Assembly (NCBI GenBank): GCA_020634235.1
Contig: JACKCB010000001.1
Coordinates: 1,550,001-1,614,000, forward strand
Length of the DNA: 64,000 nucleotides
Reading direction: 5' to 3'
Source of the DNA: Ardenticatenaceae bacterium
GTDB taxonomy: Bacteria; Chloroflexota; Anaerolineae; Promineifilales; Promineifilaceae
Shown: piece after piece, positions 53,227-62,091 of the stretch
Position numbering within the stretch: the stretch's first letter is position 1
How the letters are laid out: each line of letters opens with the position of its first letter
Position numbers and translations under genes: made by a program
The notes under the pieces: generated by a model
The model's input: only the letters and a program-made list of their open reading frames with translations
What the model was told of the DNA's origin: nothing
Databases searched by the model: none

Positions 53227-56115
53227 CTAACGGGGCTTCAGGTGTGATTTTAGAAACTGTCCGGTGTAGGAGTGGGGGACGTTCATGACCATTTCTGGCG
53301 TGCCCGTGGCCACAATCATACCGCCGCGGTCGCCGCCTTCGGGACCCATGTCGATGATGTAGTCGGCCACTTTGATGATGTCCATGTTGTGCTCAATGAT
53401 GATGACCGTGTTGCCCTTGTCAACCAGCCGGTTTAGGGCGTGGATCAGCCGGGCCACATCGTGGGTGTGCAGACCCACCGATGGTTCGTCCAGGATGTAA
53501 ATGGTCCGGCCGGTGGCGATTTTGGAGAGTTCGCGGCTTAGCTTTACGCGCTGTGCTTCGCCGCCGCTGAGGGTGGGGGCGGGCTGCCCCAGGTGGATGT
53601 AGCCCAGGCCGACCTCGGCCATGGTGTGCAGCTTGCGGCGGATGGGGGGCACGTTGGCAAAGAAATCCAGCGCTTCGTCAATGGTCAGGTCCAGCACTTC
53701 GGCGATGTTTAGCCCTTTGTAGCGCACTTGCAGCGTCTCTTTGTTGTAGCGTGCACCTTTGCAGATGTCGCAGGGGACGTAGATGTCGGGCAGGAACTGC
53801 ATTTCTATCCGGTTTTGCCCCTGGCCCTGGCAAGCTTCGCACCGGCCGCCCTTAACGTTGAAGCTGAACCGGCCGGGTTTGTAGCCCCGCATTTTGCTTT
53901 CTGGCAGCCCGGCAAACATATCGCGTATCTGGTTGAAGACGTTGGTGTAGGTGGCGGGGTTAGAGCGGGGGGTGCGGCCGATGGGACTCTGGTCGATCTC
54001 GATCACCTTGTCCAGGTACTCCAGGCCGTCGATGGCGTCGTGCTTGCCCGGCAGGTCCTTCGACTTGTAGAAGTGCTGGTACAGCCGCTTGCTCAGGATC
54101 TCGATGAGGAAGCTGCTCTTGCCGCTGCCACTGACGCCGGTGACGCAGACGAACCGGCTCAGTGGAATCTGGATGTCGATGTGCTTGAGGTTGTTTTCTT
54201 GCGCGCCGCGGATGACCAGGTATTCGTTGTTCCCCGGCCGGCGCTTTTTGGGTACCGGGATAAAGCGGATGTGGCTCAGGTAGTTGCCGGTGAGCGATTC
54301 CGGTACCTGCATCACTTCTTCGGGCGTGCCCTGGGCGACGATTTCGCCGCCATATTTGCCTGCACCTGGCCCCAGGTCTATCAGCCAGTCGGCGCTGCGC
54401 ATGGTCTCCTCGTCATGTTCCACCACCAGGACCGTATTGCCCAGGTCGCGCATGCCGATGAGGGTGTTGATGAGGCGGGCGTTGTCGCGCTGGTGTAGGC
54501 CGATGCTTGGTTCGTCCAGCACGTAAAGCACGCCGGTGAGGCGGCTGCCAATTTGCGTGGCCAGGCGGATGCGCTGTGCTTCGCCGCCGCTGAGGGTGCC
54601 GGCGGTGCGCTCTAGGGTCAGGTAATCTAGCCCGACGTTGATGAGGAACTCCAGGCGGTCGCTGATCTCCTTGAGGATGGCGCGGGCGATGATTTGCTGG
54701 CGCGTGGTCAGGGGGGTGGTGTCGGGATTTTGCAGTTGGTGTACCCAGTCGAGGCTGGCCAGCACCGGCCGGGACGTGACGTCATTGATTGTAACCCTGG
54801 CAATATCCACGGCTCTGGCCACCGGATTCAGCCGTGAACCGCCGCAGGTGGCACACGGGCGGTTCATCATGAACCCTTCTAGCTTCTCGCGCACATATTC
54901 CGAAGTCGATTCCAGATAGCGCCGCTCCAGGTTGGGGATCACCCCTTCGTACCTGGTGCGGTACTGGCGCAAATCCCCTTCGCGATTGACATAATGCACG
55001 GAAATCGTCTCCTGGCCACTGCCGTAGAGCAGAATGTGCATCTGCGCCGCCGTCAGCTCACGCGCCGGTATATCTAGCCGGATACCAAAATGCCTGGCTG
55101 TGGCTTCCACGAGCTGCCAGTAATAGCCTTGCTTGTCGTCTGTGGGCCAGGCAACAATCGCCCCTTCGGCCAGCGTCAGGTCCTTGTTGGGCACGACCAG
55201 GTCGGGGTCAATGACCTTCTTGGTACCCAAACCCTGGCAGTCGGGGCAGGCCCCGTGCGGGCTGTTGAAGCTGAAGGTACGCGGTTCAATTTCGGGAATG
55301 CTGGTGCCATCGTAGACGCAGGAGAGGTGCTCGGAGTAGAGGGCGTCGTGGGGGTTGTTGGGGTCGGTGACGTCATTGATAATGACCACGCCGCCGCCCA
55401 GGCGCAGGGCGGTCTCGATGGAATCGGTGAGGCGGCTGCGAGCGGCTTGCGCTTCTTCGCTGTCGTCCCGCGGACCATATTGAATTTTCACCCGGTCGAT
55501 AACGGCTTCGATGGTGTGGTTCTTGTAACGATCTAGCTCGATCTCTTCGTCGACCAGGCGGATTTCGCCGTTGACGCGCACGCGCACAAAGCCGGCCTTG
55601 CGCACATCTTCAAAAATGCTTTGGTGATGTCCCTTACGGTCTTTTACGAGCGGGGCTAGAATCTGGATGCGGCTGCCTTGGGGCAGGCGTTCGATGCTTT
55701 CGACGATCTGTTCGGCGGATTGGGGCTGCACCGGCCGGCCGCATTCGGGGCAGTGGGGGGTGCCCACGCGGGCAAAGAGCAGGCGCAGGTAGTCGTAGAT
55801 TTCGGTGACGGTGCCCACGGTGGAGCGGGGGTTTTGGCTGACCCCTTTCTGGTCGATGGAGACGGCGGGGCTAAGTCCTTCTATCTGGTCTACGTCGGGC
55901 TTTTCTAGCTGGCCCAGGAATTGGCGGGCGTAGGCGGAGAGGGATTCAACGTAGCGTCGCTGTCCTTCGGCGAAGATGGTGTCGAAGGCGAGGGAAGATT
56001 TGCCGGAACCGGACAGGCCGGTGATGACGACGAGCTTGTCGCGCGGGATTTCGACGTTGATGTTTTTGAGGTTGTGCTCGCGTGCTCCGCGAACCACAAT
56101 TTTGTCAACAGACAT
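53227..56115 (-). CDS. uvrA: UvrA, excinuclease ABC subunit A
   Basis: A 962-residue UvrA started at ATG 56115 (MSVDKIVVRGAREHNLKN), the standard family start. Walker A GLSGSGKSS is at 33-41, then the UvrB-binding domain (about 120-245). In the first zinc site the usual CxxC is C266-V-Y-D269, so one Cys is missing, while C290 and C293 remain. The second zinc site is intact (CEAC, CDIC). Both signature and Walker B sets are present. Unlike most genes here, it has no exact CCCGGCCGGG copy in 2.9 kb. This is probably the housekeeping UvrA. Confidence 0.95.
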   Translation of the reverse strand: MSVDKIVVRGAREHNLKNINVEIPRDKLVVITGLSGSGKSSLAFDTIFAEGQRRYVESLSAYARQFLGQLEKPDVDQIEGLSPAVSIDQKGVSQNPRSTVGTVTEIYDYLRLLFARVGTPHCPECGRPVQPQSAEQIVESIERLPQGSRIQILAPLVKDRKGHHQSIFEDVRKAGFVRVRVNGEIRLVDEEIELDRYKNHTIEAVIDRVKIQYGPRDDSEEAQAARSRLTDSIETALRLGGGVVIINDVTDPNNPHDALYSEHLSCVYDGTSIPEIEPRTFSFNSPHGACPDCQGLGTKKVIDPDLVVPNKDLTLAEGAIVAWPTDDKQGYYWQLVEATARHFGIRLDIPARELTAAQMHILLYGSGQETISVHYVNREGDLRQYRTRYEGVIPNLERRYLESTSEYVREKLEGFMMNRPCATCGGSRLNPVARAVDIARVTINDVTSRPVLASLDWVHQLQNPDTTPLTTRQQIIARAILKEISDRLEFLINVGLDYLTLERTAGTLSGGEAQRIRLATQIGSRLTGVLYVLDEPSIGLHQRDNARLINTLIGMRDLGNTVLVVEHDEETMRSADWLIDLGPGAGKYGGEIVAQGTPEEVMQVPESLTGNYLSHIRFIPVPKKRRPGNNEYLVIRGAQENNLKHIDIQIPLSRFVCVTGVSGSGKSSFLIEILSKRLYQHFYKSKDLPGKHDAIDGLEYLDKVIEIDQSPIGRTPRSNPATYTNVFNQIRDMFAGLPESKMRGYKPGRFSFNVKGGRCEACQGQGQNRIEMQFLPDIYVPCDICKGARYNKETLQVRYKGLNIAEVLDLTIDEALDFFANVPPIRRKLHTMAEVGLGYIHLGQPAPTLSGGEAQRVKLSRELSKIATGRTIYILDEPSVGLHTHDVARLIHALNRLVDKGNTVIIIEHNMDIIKVADYIIDMGPEGGDRGGMIVATGTPEMVMNVPHSYTGQFLKSHLKPR

Positions 56116-56584
56116 GCGGCAGACCTTTCTACTGAAACGGTATGGATGCGTGTATCCGGTTGGTATACAAACAAGCCATTCTAACACAGCCCCCGGCCGG
56201 GGGCTATATCATTTTTGCGGCACCCCGGCAGAAGGGGCTTGCCGGCTGGTTTTGGGGCCGGCGCGCCCCACAAATGACAAATGTCATCCGCTTTTGGGGT
56301 AATTGTCACTATCGCCGGGCATGGTTCTGGCGCATGATATAGGCAATGGAGGCAGAGCTGGCCGGAAATGCCCGGCCGGGTCTGCAATTGATCATCTTTC
56401 AGGCCGGGCATCTGTTGCGGCCGTTTCGTGTTTTTATGACAGGCAAATGGGGGCTACCTTTGCCAAAGCCTTACGACCATCCCATCGCCGCCCGCACTTT
56501 GGTATTTTTGGCTGCCCGCATGCAGTAGGAGCCGCAACTCTCCCGGCCGGGTTGTAAGCCTATCTCAGGCAATGGAGGACAACC
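56116..56584. other. 469-base intergenic region between uvrA and the malic enzyme gene
   Basis: Holds three CCCGGCCGGG copies (56191, 56371, 56541), the first in a 16-bp palindrome. A 60-codon frame (56346-56528) has no ribosome site or known sequence, and I do not call it a gene. The short inverted repeat at 56274-56287 is listed separately. I find no copy of the RecA-NDp-like promoter seen before the other uvr genes. Confidence 0.5.
56274..56287. promoter_or_regulatory. Inverted repeat ATGACA-AA-TGTCAT upstream of uvrA
   Basis: A 14-bp perfect palindrome carrying the same TGACA/TGTCA half-sites as those before uvrB and the UvrA paralog, but with a 2-bp rather than 5-bp centre. It is 159 bases from the uvrA start. 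It could be an operator for either divergent gene or chance. Confidence 0.35.
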
Positions 56585-57979
56585 ATGGCTACCCAAGACA
56601 ATGCCGTTACCACCCCGCCCAAGGCGGTGGGGGATGCGGCAGAGCAAATGCTGGCCAAAGCCAACAAACCGGCGGCCGACGCTATGCTTTTGCACCCCTT
56701 CTATCGCGGCAAGATTGAAACGACCCTGAAATGCGCTGTGCGCGACTTCAACGACTTCGCCATCTGGTATACGCCGGGTGTGGCCGCCCCCTGTAAGGCG
56801 ATTGCCGCCGAACCGGAGCTGGTTTACGAGTACACCAACAAGTGGAATACCGTGGCGGTGGTCAGCGATGGCACGCGCGTGTTGGGACTGGGTGACATTG
56901 GCCCGAAAGCCGGGCTGCCGGTCATGGAGGGCAAGGCGCTGCTGTATAAGTACCTGGGCGGGGTGGACGCCATGCCCATCATGCTGGACACCAAGGATCC
57001 CAACAAGATCATCGACACGGTGCTGATGCTCCAGCCCGGCTTTGGCGGTGTTAACCTGGAGGATATTTCGCAGCCAAAATGCTTCCGCATTCTGGACACG
57101 CTGCGCGAACAGGCAGAGATTCCGGTGTGGCACGATGATCAGCAGGGCACGGCAACGGTGACGCTGGCGGGGCTGATGAATGCGCTGAAACTGGTGGGCA
57201 AAGACAAGAAAGCGGTGCGCGTGGTCTTTGTGGGCGCTGGGGCGTCCAATGTGGCTTGTTCCCGCCTGATTTTTGGCTGGGGCGTGGATCCGGCCAACTG
57301 CCTGATGGTGGATACGCGCGGTATTCTGGGCATGCACCGGCGTGATTTGCAGATGCGCCGCGCCGAGTATGTGGACAAGTGGCGGCTGTGCCAGTGTACC
57401 AACCAGGAGGGACGGCAGGGTGGTATTGCGGAAGCAATGGCTGGGGCGGATGTGGTGATTGCCCTTTCCCGGCCGGGGCCCGGTACGGTCTTGCCCGAAT
57501 GGGTAGCCACCATGAACCGTGATGCCATTGTCTTTGCCTGTGCTAATCCGGTGCCAGAGATATGGCCTTGGGAGGCCAAGGCTGCCGGCGCGGCCATTGT
57601 GGCCACCGGCCGGAGCGACTTCCCCAACCAGGTGAATAATTCTCTGGGCTTCCCTGGCATCTTCCGTGGGGCGCTGGACGTGCGCGCCCGCACCATCACG
57701 GACGAGATGTGCTTTGCGGCTGCGGAGGCGCTGGCCACCCACATTGGGGAGAATCTGGATGAGGATCACATTTTACCCAACATGGATGATTGGGATGTCT
57801 TCCCGCGGGAGGCGGCGGCGGTGGGGCTGCAAGCCCAGGCCCAGGGTGTAGCCCGCCTGACTCGCCATTATGATGAGCTGTATGAGCACGCCAGCAGCCA
57901 GATCCGGCGCTCGCGTGAGATGACGCAGATGTTGATGCAGGATGGGTTTATTCCGCCGGCCCCGGCCGGGGATGCGTGA
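56585..57979 (+). CDS. NAD(P)-dependent malic enzyme
   Basis: A 464-residue malate dehydrogenase (oxaloacetate-decarboxylating) that converts malate to pyruvate and CO2. AIWYTPGVAAPC carries the catalytic Tyr, GPKAGLPVMEGKALLY the catalytic Lys, VNLEDISQPKCF the metal-binding Glu-Asp and WHDDQQGTA the metal Asp. FVGAGASNVACSRLI is the nucleotide loop and CANPVPEIWPWEA is conserved. Length fits the small bacterial type without a phosphotransacetylase domain. GGAGGACAACC precedes the ATG. Co-transcribed with the flavoprotein that starts 8 bases on. Confidence 0.94.
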   Translation: MATQDNAVTTPPKAVGDAAEQMLAKANKPAADAMLLHPFYRGKIETTLKCAVRDFNDFAIWYTPGVAAPCKAIAAEPELVYEYTNKWNTVAVVSDGTRVLGLGDIGPKAGLPVMEGKALLYKYLGGVDAMPIMLDTKDPNKIIDTVLMLQPGFGGVNLEDISQPKCFRILDTLREQAEIPVWHDDQQGTATVTLAGLMNALKLVGKDKKAVRVVFVGAGASNVACSRLIFGWGVDPANCLMVDTRGILGMHRRDLQMRRAEYVDKWRLCQCTNQEGRQGGIAEAMAGADVVIALSRPGPGTVLPEWVATMNRDAIVFACANPVPEIWPWEAKAAGAAIVATGRSDFPNQVNNSLGFPGIFRGALDVRARTITDEMCFAAAEALATHIGENLDEDHILPNMDDWDVFPREAAAVGLQAQAQGVARLTRHYDELYEHASSQIRRSREMTQMLMQDGFIPPAPAGDA

Positions 57980-57987
57980 GGTGGATC

Positions 57988-58896
57988 ATGTATGACCTGA
58001 TTGTCATTGGCGGCGGCCCGGCCGGGTTGACGGCCACGGTATACGCCCTGCGCAAGCGACTGAATGTTCTTCTGGTCTCTGCCGACCTGGGTGGCAAGAC
58101 CAACTACCACCTGGAGCTGCCCGACGAAGAAACCCACTGGGTTATTCGCGGCGGTGACCTGGTGAGTAACTTCAAACGAGAGTTAGATTATCTGAAATTC
58201 GCGCGCCACCTGGAGCCGGTGGTCAAGGTGGAACGCCACGGTGAGGCCGCGTTCGCGGTGTACACGGAAGGTGGGGGTGAGTTGTTGACCCGGGCGATCA
58301 TTGTGGCTACGGGTGCCCACCAGCAGTGGCTGAATGTGCCGGGTGAGGAGGAGTATCTGGGGCGCGGGGTTAGCTATTCGGCGGTTAGCCACGCGCCGCT
58401 GCTGCTGGAGAAGCAAGCGGTGGTGGTAGGCAACGGCGAGCTGGCTCTGCGCTCTGCGGCGGAGCTGGCCACGGTGGCCGAATCGGTGGTGGTGGTGGGC
58501 CCGGCCGGGGAGGTGTTGGCCTCGCCGCTGGGGCAGAAGGTTGTGACGGCGCCCAATGTGCGCCTGCTGCCCAACTACCAGGTGGTGGCTTTGCACGGCA
58601 ATGGGTTCTGCAACCGCGTGGTGGTGCAAGACCCGGCCGGGCACATTGAAGAGCTGGCCACCGACTGCACCTTTGTGGAGCAGGCATTGCTGGCCAACTC
58701 CGAACTGGTGGCCGGGCTGGTAGAAACGGACGAGCGCGGCTTCATCAAAGTGGACCCCTACAGCTGCACCAGCGTGCCCGGCATCTTCGCGGCCGGGGAT
58801 GTGACTAATATCTTTGCCGAGCAGGTATTGGTGGCCGCCGGTGAAGGGGCCAAAGCGGCCCTGAGTGCTTACAACTACTTGCTGCCTTATCTGTAG
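57988..58896 (+). CDS. Thioredoxin-reductase-like flavoprotein lacking the CXXC pair
   Basis: A 302-residue protein started at ATG 57988 after GAGGTG (a GTG at 57976 is the alternative). FAD loop IGGGPAGLTATVYAL, IIVATGA, NADPH loop VVGNGELALRSAAEL and the C-terminal FAD motif GIFAAGDVTN are all present. Where thioredoxin reductase has CATC, this protein has S131-A-V-S134. It therefore cannot reduce thioredoxin by the usual disulphide route. It resembles TrxR-fold ferredoxin-NADP or bacilliredoxin reductases. Pairing with malic enzyme, a NAD(P)H source, suggests electron transfer from that pool. Confidence 0.85.
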   Translation: MYDLIVIGGGPAGLTATVYALRKRLNVLLVSADLGGKTNYHLELPDEETHWVIRGGDLVSNFKRELDYLKFARHLEPVVKVERHGEAAFAVYTEGGGELLTRAIIVATGAHQQWLNVPGEEEYLGRGVSYSAVSHAPLLLEKQAVVVGNGELALRSAAELATVAESVVVVGPAGEVLASPLGQKVVTAPNVRLLPNYQVVALHGNGFCNRVVVQDPAGHIEELATDCTFVEQALLANSELVAGLVETDERGFIKVDPYSCTSVPGIFAAGDVTNIFAEQVLVAAGEGAKAALSAYNYLLPYL

Positions 58897-58922
58897 CCCG
58901 GCAAGCGATACCTGGCCCATAG

Positions 58923-58958
58923 AAAAAGCGGCTGCGGAAAATTCCGCAGCCGCTTTTT
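58923..58958. terminator. Bidirectional terminator
   Basis: A 17-bp stem (58923-58939 with 58942-58958), rich in G+C with A5 and T6 flanks. It serves the malic enzyme operon and the converging CBM48 gene. Confidence 0.92.
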
Positions 58959-59014
58959 TGCCGCCACACCGGGCCGGTTTGGACACCAGCCTGGCCTGAG
59001 GGGCAATGATTGCT

Positions 59015-59326
59015 TTACTTGTGGCCGTTGCCGTTACGGGCGGTGTAGACCACGCTGTTGTCGCTGCCGTATTCGTTGGCAACGTAGGCGTCGGCCGCTT
59101 CGTCGTTCTCCCAACGCTGGCCGTCCAGCAGGTAACGGAACTGGAACTGACCGTCGAGGGGCAGGCGTAGTTTGGCTTTGAAGCTGCCATCCTTGCTCTT
59201 CTTCATCTCAACGGGCGCCCAATCGGCCCCATCACACACCAGGGTAACTTCTTCTGCCGGAATGTGGCCGAACTCAAAGGTCACTTCTACTTCGTCTTTC
59301 GTCTTGAAATATTTCTTGGTCAACAT
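59015..59326 (-). CDS. Small CBM48/isoamylase early-set domain protein
   Basis: A 103-residue protein started at ATG 59326 with GGAGGAAT upstream. It is a single CBM48-like beta-sandwich: KDEVEVTFEF, VTLVCDGADWAPVEMKKSKDGSF and FQFRYLLDGQRWENDEAADAYVANEYGSDNSVV. This is the glycogen-binding fold of AMPK beta subunits and isoamylases, here standing alone. It may bind glycogen or another glucan or act as a small adaptor. A strong promoter lies upstream with a leader of about 125 bases. Confidence 0.85.
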   Translation of the reverse strand: MLTKKYFKTKDEVEVTFEFGHIPAEEVTLVCDGADWAPVEMKKSKDGSFKAKLRLPLDGQFQFRYLLDGQRWENDEAADAYVANEYGSDNSVVYTARNGNGHK

Positions 59327-59458
59327 GGTTGTATTCCTCCGAATGTGTCCCCGGCCGGGGATTATCGTTGCCCGGCCGGCTCTGTTGCCTTGTTTAATGC
59401 TTTTGTTGCAGTTCAGGTGATGACTGTGGCCGGCCCAGCGCCAGCCAAACAGTTTTGC

Positions 59459-59486
59459 ATTATAGTTGGCCAATTGGGGACGTCAA
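59459..59486 (-). promoter_or_regulatory. Promoter of the CBM48 gene
   Basis: Minus strand TTGACG (59486-59481), 16-bp spacer, TATAAT (59464-59459). One of the best sigma-70 type promoters in the window. Confidence 0.75.
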
Positions 59487-59630
59487 GATGGGGGCGAAAT
59501 TTTCAGTGCTTTCTTATAGCGGGTTAATCACCAAACTGTACACTCTGCCCAAGCCGCCGGCCAGACAAGCCGGCTTGCCTTAGCCGGAGATGAGCGCGGG
59601 CCATTGGGTGCTGGCCGGGCCAACAGGCAA

Positions 59631-61811
59631 TCAGGGCATGTTCAGGCAGCGCACGGAATAGACGTTGGTCAGGGCGTGGATACGATGCAAAACGCGCACC
59701 AATTGCCGGCCGCTGGCTACTTCCATGGCCAGGGAGATAGTCGCTTCGCCCCCTTTGCTCTGGGCGTGTACTTCGGGCATGTTGATGTTTTCGCTGCGGA
59801 TCAGGTCGGTGATCTCGAACAGCAGGCCGGAGCGGTCGAAAACGTCGATGTGCACATTGATGAGGCGAACCTGGCGCGCGTCTTCTCCTCCCCAGCCCAG
59901 TTTCAGTGTACGGTCGCCAAATGGGTCGGGCGGCAGGTTGTGGCAGTTTTCTTTGTGAACGGTGAGGGCGGTGCTGCTGCGGGCGAAGCCGACGATGGCA
60001 TCTCCCGGCCGGGGGTGGCAAGTCAGGCACAGGCGCACCGCCCGATCCGCCGCATTCGTAATCACAAACCGGTCCCCATCCTCCGAGCGCACCGGCACCC
60101 CCACCTGGCGCAGCGGCCCCTGGTTCCAGCGGTCCACCAACACCTGCGTGGCCAGCACTGTGGGCAGTAGTTCGGCGCGGCCCAGTGCATGATAGAGATC
60201 GTCGCTGTGGTGGAAGCCAAACAAATCGGCAATCACGTCATGCGCCAGGTGCGTTAGCCCCAACATGCGCAGCTCCGAATTCAGCAACTGCTTCCCCTCC
60301 TTGATAGCCACCTCAGGCGGCAGCCGCCGAAACCAGCGCCGGGCCTGGCTCACCGCCGTACTCATCGTCAGATAGCCTAAGTTCTCGTCCAGCCACACGC
60401 GCTGCGGCGCGTTGCCACGCTTCACAATCTGAATCTGATCGCCGTCTTGCAGCGGCTTGTTCAGCGGGTAGGGCTGGCCATTGACGATGGCTGCCCGGCA
60501 CTGCGCCCCCACCTCAGTGTGGATGGTGTAGGCAAAGTCCAGCGCGGTGGCACCCACGGGCAACTGCTTGATATCACCGCGTGGCGTGAACACCGCAATC
60601 TGGCTGCCGAACACATCGTCCACCACACCCTGCACCCCCACCCCCGGATCGTGCGATTCCAGGTTGATGTTTTCGATGATGTTGTTCAGAAGCAAGCCCA
60701 CGTGGCGGTCAATTTCCGGCATGTCGATTTCCGGCGACCAGAGCGGGTTGCCCACGGTCAGCCACTTGGCCAGGACGCCAATCTCCGACAGCGTATTCAT
60801 GGTAATAGTGCGGAAGCGGATGCGCAGCCGCTGCCCCTGGCGGTAGTTGACTGTGGTGTGCAGCGATTGATAGAGATTGTCGCGCGGGGCGGCAATGTAA
60901 TCATCAAAAGTGTGGGGGACCGGCCGCCATAACTGGTGGGTACGGCCCAGGGCCTGGTAGCAACTGTCTATATTTTTCAGCAGGACGACCAGCCGGGGGG
61001 TATCGTCCAGCTTGTAGGCCCGGTGGCCGTTGCCGGCCGAAGCGCGGTAAACGGTGTAGACATTTTCTGGCTGGGGCTTGATGTCGGCGATCTGGATGCC
61101 GGCCTTGGTGAGGTGGGCGGCCAGTTCGCGGCTGATCGCTGAACAGGTGGGCTGCTGCTGATGCGCTTGCTGCTGCAACTGCTGGTGAATGGCTTCGTAG
61201 GCGCGCCCATCCAGAATGCTCAGGGAGATCGCTTCCAGCTCGTTCTTGACGTTCCAGATGCCCAGGCGGTTGGCCAGGGGAGCGTAAACGTTTAGTGTCT
61301 CTTCGGCCTTGCGCCGCTGCGAGGCGGGCGAGGTGGCAAAGATGGTGCGCATGTTGTGCAGCCGGTCGAAGATTTTGATGATGCCGACGCGCAGGTCGTT
61401 GGTCATGAAGCCAAACAGTTTGCGCAGGGTGGCGTTGCGCAGGTCTTCGGAGGTGAGCTTGGGGACGGGATCGCTGGTGGCGGCTTCGAACTTGGTGAGT
61501 CCTTCGACCAGCCGGGCTACTTCCTGGCCGAACTGGGCTTCGATCTCAGCGATGGAGACGCGGGTATCTTCGACCACGTCGTGGAGTAGGGCGGCAATGA
61601 GGGTGGGTGCGTCCAGGCTGTATTCGGCCAGGTAGTAGGCGATGGTGAGGGGGTGGGTGAAGAAGAGTTCGCCGGATTTGCGCCGTTCCTGGCCGTGGGC
61701 CTCGCGGGCAAGCAGAAACGCGTCGCGTACCTGAGCCTGATCCGCTTTGGTCAGGTAGGTAGCAATGAGGGCGAAAAACTCCTGGCCGTCTGGCGCGATG
61801 TGATGGTTCAT
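59631..61811 (-). CDS. RelA/SpoT-family protein with intact hydrolase but degenerate synthetase domain
   Basis: A 726-residue protein. The HD hydrolase has H53, H78-D79, the ED pair (81-82) and D149-R-L-H-N, all as in active SpoT/Rel. The synthetase region (about 245-355) is altered. The catalytic Glu of the vEvQIRT motif is Arg (LRIRFRT, R330), NGYQSLHT is NLYQSLHT, and the DLxAxR strand reads DDTPRLVVL. TGS (about 400-460) and C-terminal ACT domains follow. It probably degrades (p)ppGpp and may not make it. The stringent alarmone source would then be another gene. Confidence 0.85.
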   Translation of the reverse strand: MNHHIAPDGQEFFALIATYLTKADQAQVRDAFLLAREAHGQERRKSGELFFTHPLTIAYYLAEYSLDAPTLIAALLHDVVEDTRVSIAEIEAQFGQEVARLVEGLTKFEAATSDPVPKLTSEDLRNATLRKLFGFMTNDLRVGIIKIFDRLHNMRTIFATSPASQRRKAEETLNVYAPLANRLGIWNVKNELEAISLSILDGRAYEAIHQQLQQQAHQQQPTCSAISRELAAHLTKAGIQIADIKPQPENVYTVYRASAGNGHRAYKLDDTPRLVVLLKNIDSCYQALGRTHQLWRPVPHTFDDYIAAPRDNLYQSLHTTVNYRQGQRLRIRFRTITMNTLSEIGVLAKWLTVGNPLWSPEIDMPEIDRHVGLLLNNIIENINLESHDPGVGVQGVVDDVFGSQIAVFTPRGDIKQLPVGATALDFAYTIHTEVGAQCRAAIVNGQPYPLNKPLQDGDQIQIVKRGNAPQRVWLDENLGYLTMSTAVSQARRWFRRLPPEVAIKEGKQLLNSELRMLGLTHLAHDVIADLFGFHHSDDLYHALGRAELLPTVLATQVLVDRWNQGPLRQVGVPVRSEDGDRFVITNAADRAVRLCLTCHPRPGDAIVGFARSSTALTVHKENCHNLPPDPFGDRTLKLGWGGEDARQVRLINVHIDVFDRSGLLFEITDLIRSENINMPEVHAQSKGGEATISLAMEVASGRQLVRVLHRIHALTNVYSVRCLNMP

Positions 61812-61941
61812 CTTTTAAGCCGCGGCCGCCAGCCGAAGGGGTATGGCGGGCGAACTTGGATTGTTATTGACGCAGTGCGCCATGATTTGTGGCAATTTTA
61901 CTGCTGACTGGCTTGTTGCACAAGGGGTGCGGCTGGTGGAC

Positions 61942-61974
61942 AAAGAAAAAGGGTTGCCGATGGTGACAACCCTT
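61942..61974 (-). terminator. Terminator after the OmpR-type regulator gene
   Basis: AAGGGTTG (61949-61956) pairs with CAACCCTT (61967-61974) over a 10-base loop. On the minus strand TTTTTCTTT follows. It is about 120 bases after the regulator's stop. Confidence 0.65.
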
Positions 61975-62016
61975 GTAGTTGTGGAACCCGGCCGGGTTGG
62001 CGGTAGCTTTACAGTG

Positions 62017-62076
62017 CTGTCGAAGGCTGAGCTTGTCGGGGCCAGGTTCCCTTCGACAGGCTCAGGCAACCTGGCC
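62017..62076. repeat. Nested inverted-repeat element between the regulator and Rel genes
   Basis: CTGTCGAAGG (62017-62026) is complementary to CCTTCGACAG (62050-62059), CTGAGC (62027-62032) to GCTCAG (62060-62065), and GGCCAGGTT (62040-62048) to AACCTGGCC (62068-62076). CTTCGACAGGCTCAG-type sequences occur as dispersed repeats in several bacteria. Confidence 0.75.
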
Positions 62077-62091
62077 GTAGAACTGCCACCT

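Noticed and set aside
56346..56528. 60-codon open frame between uvrA and malic enzyme
   Set aside because: No ribosome site, no recognisable sequence and it contains an iterated palindrome copy like other spacer DNA here.
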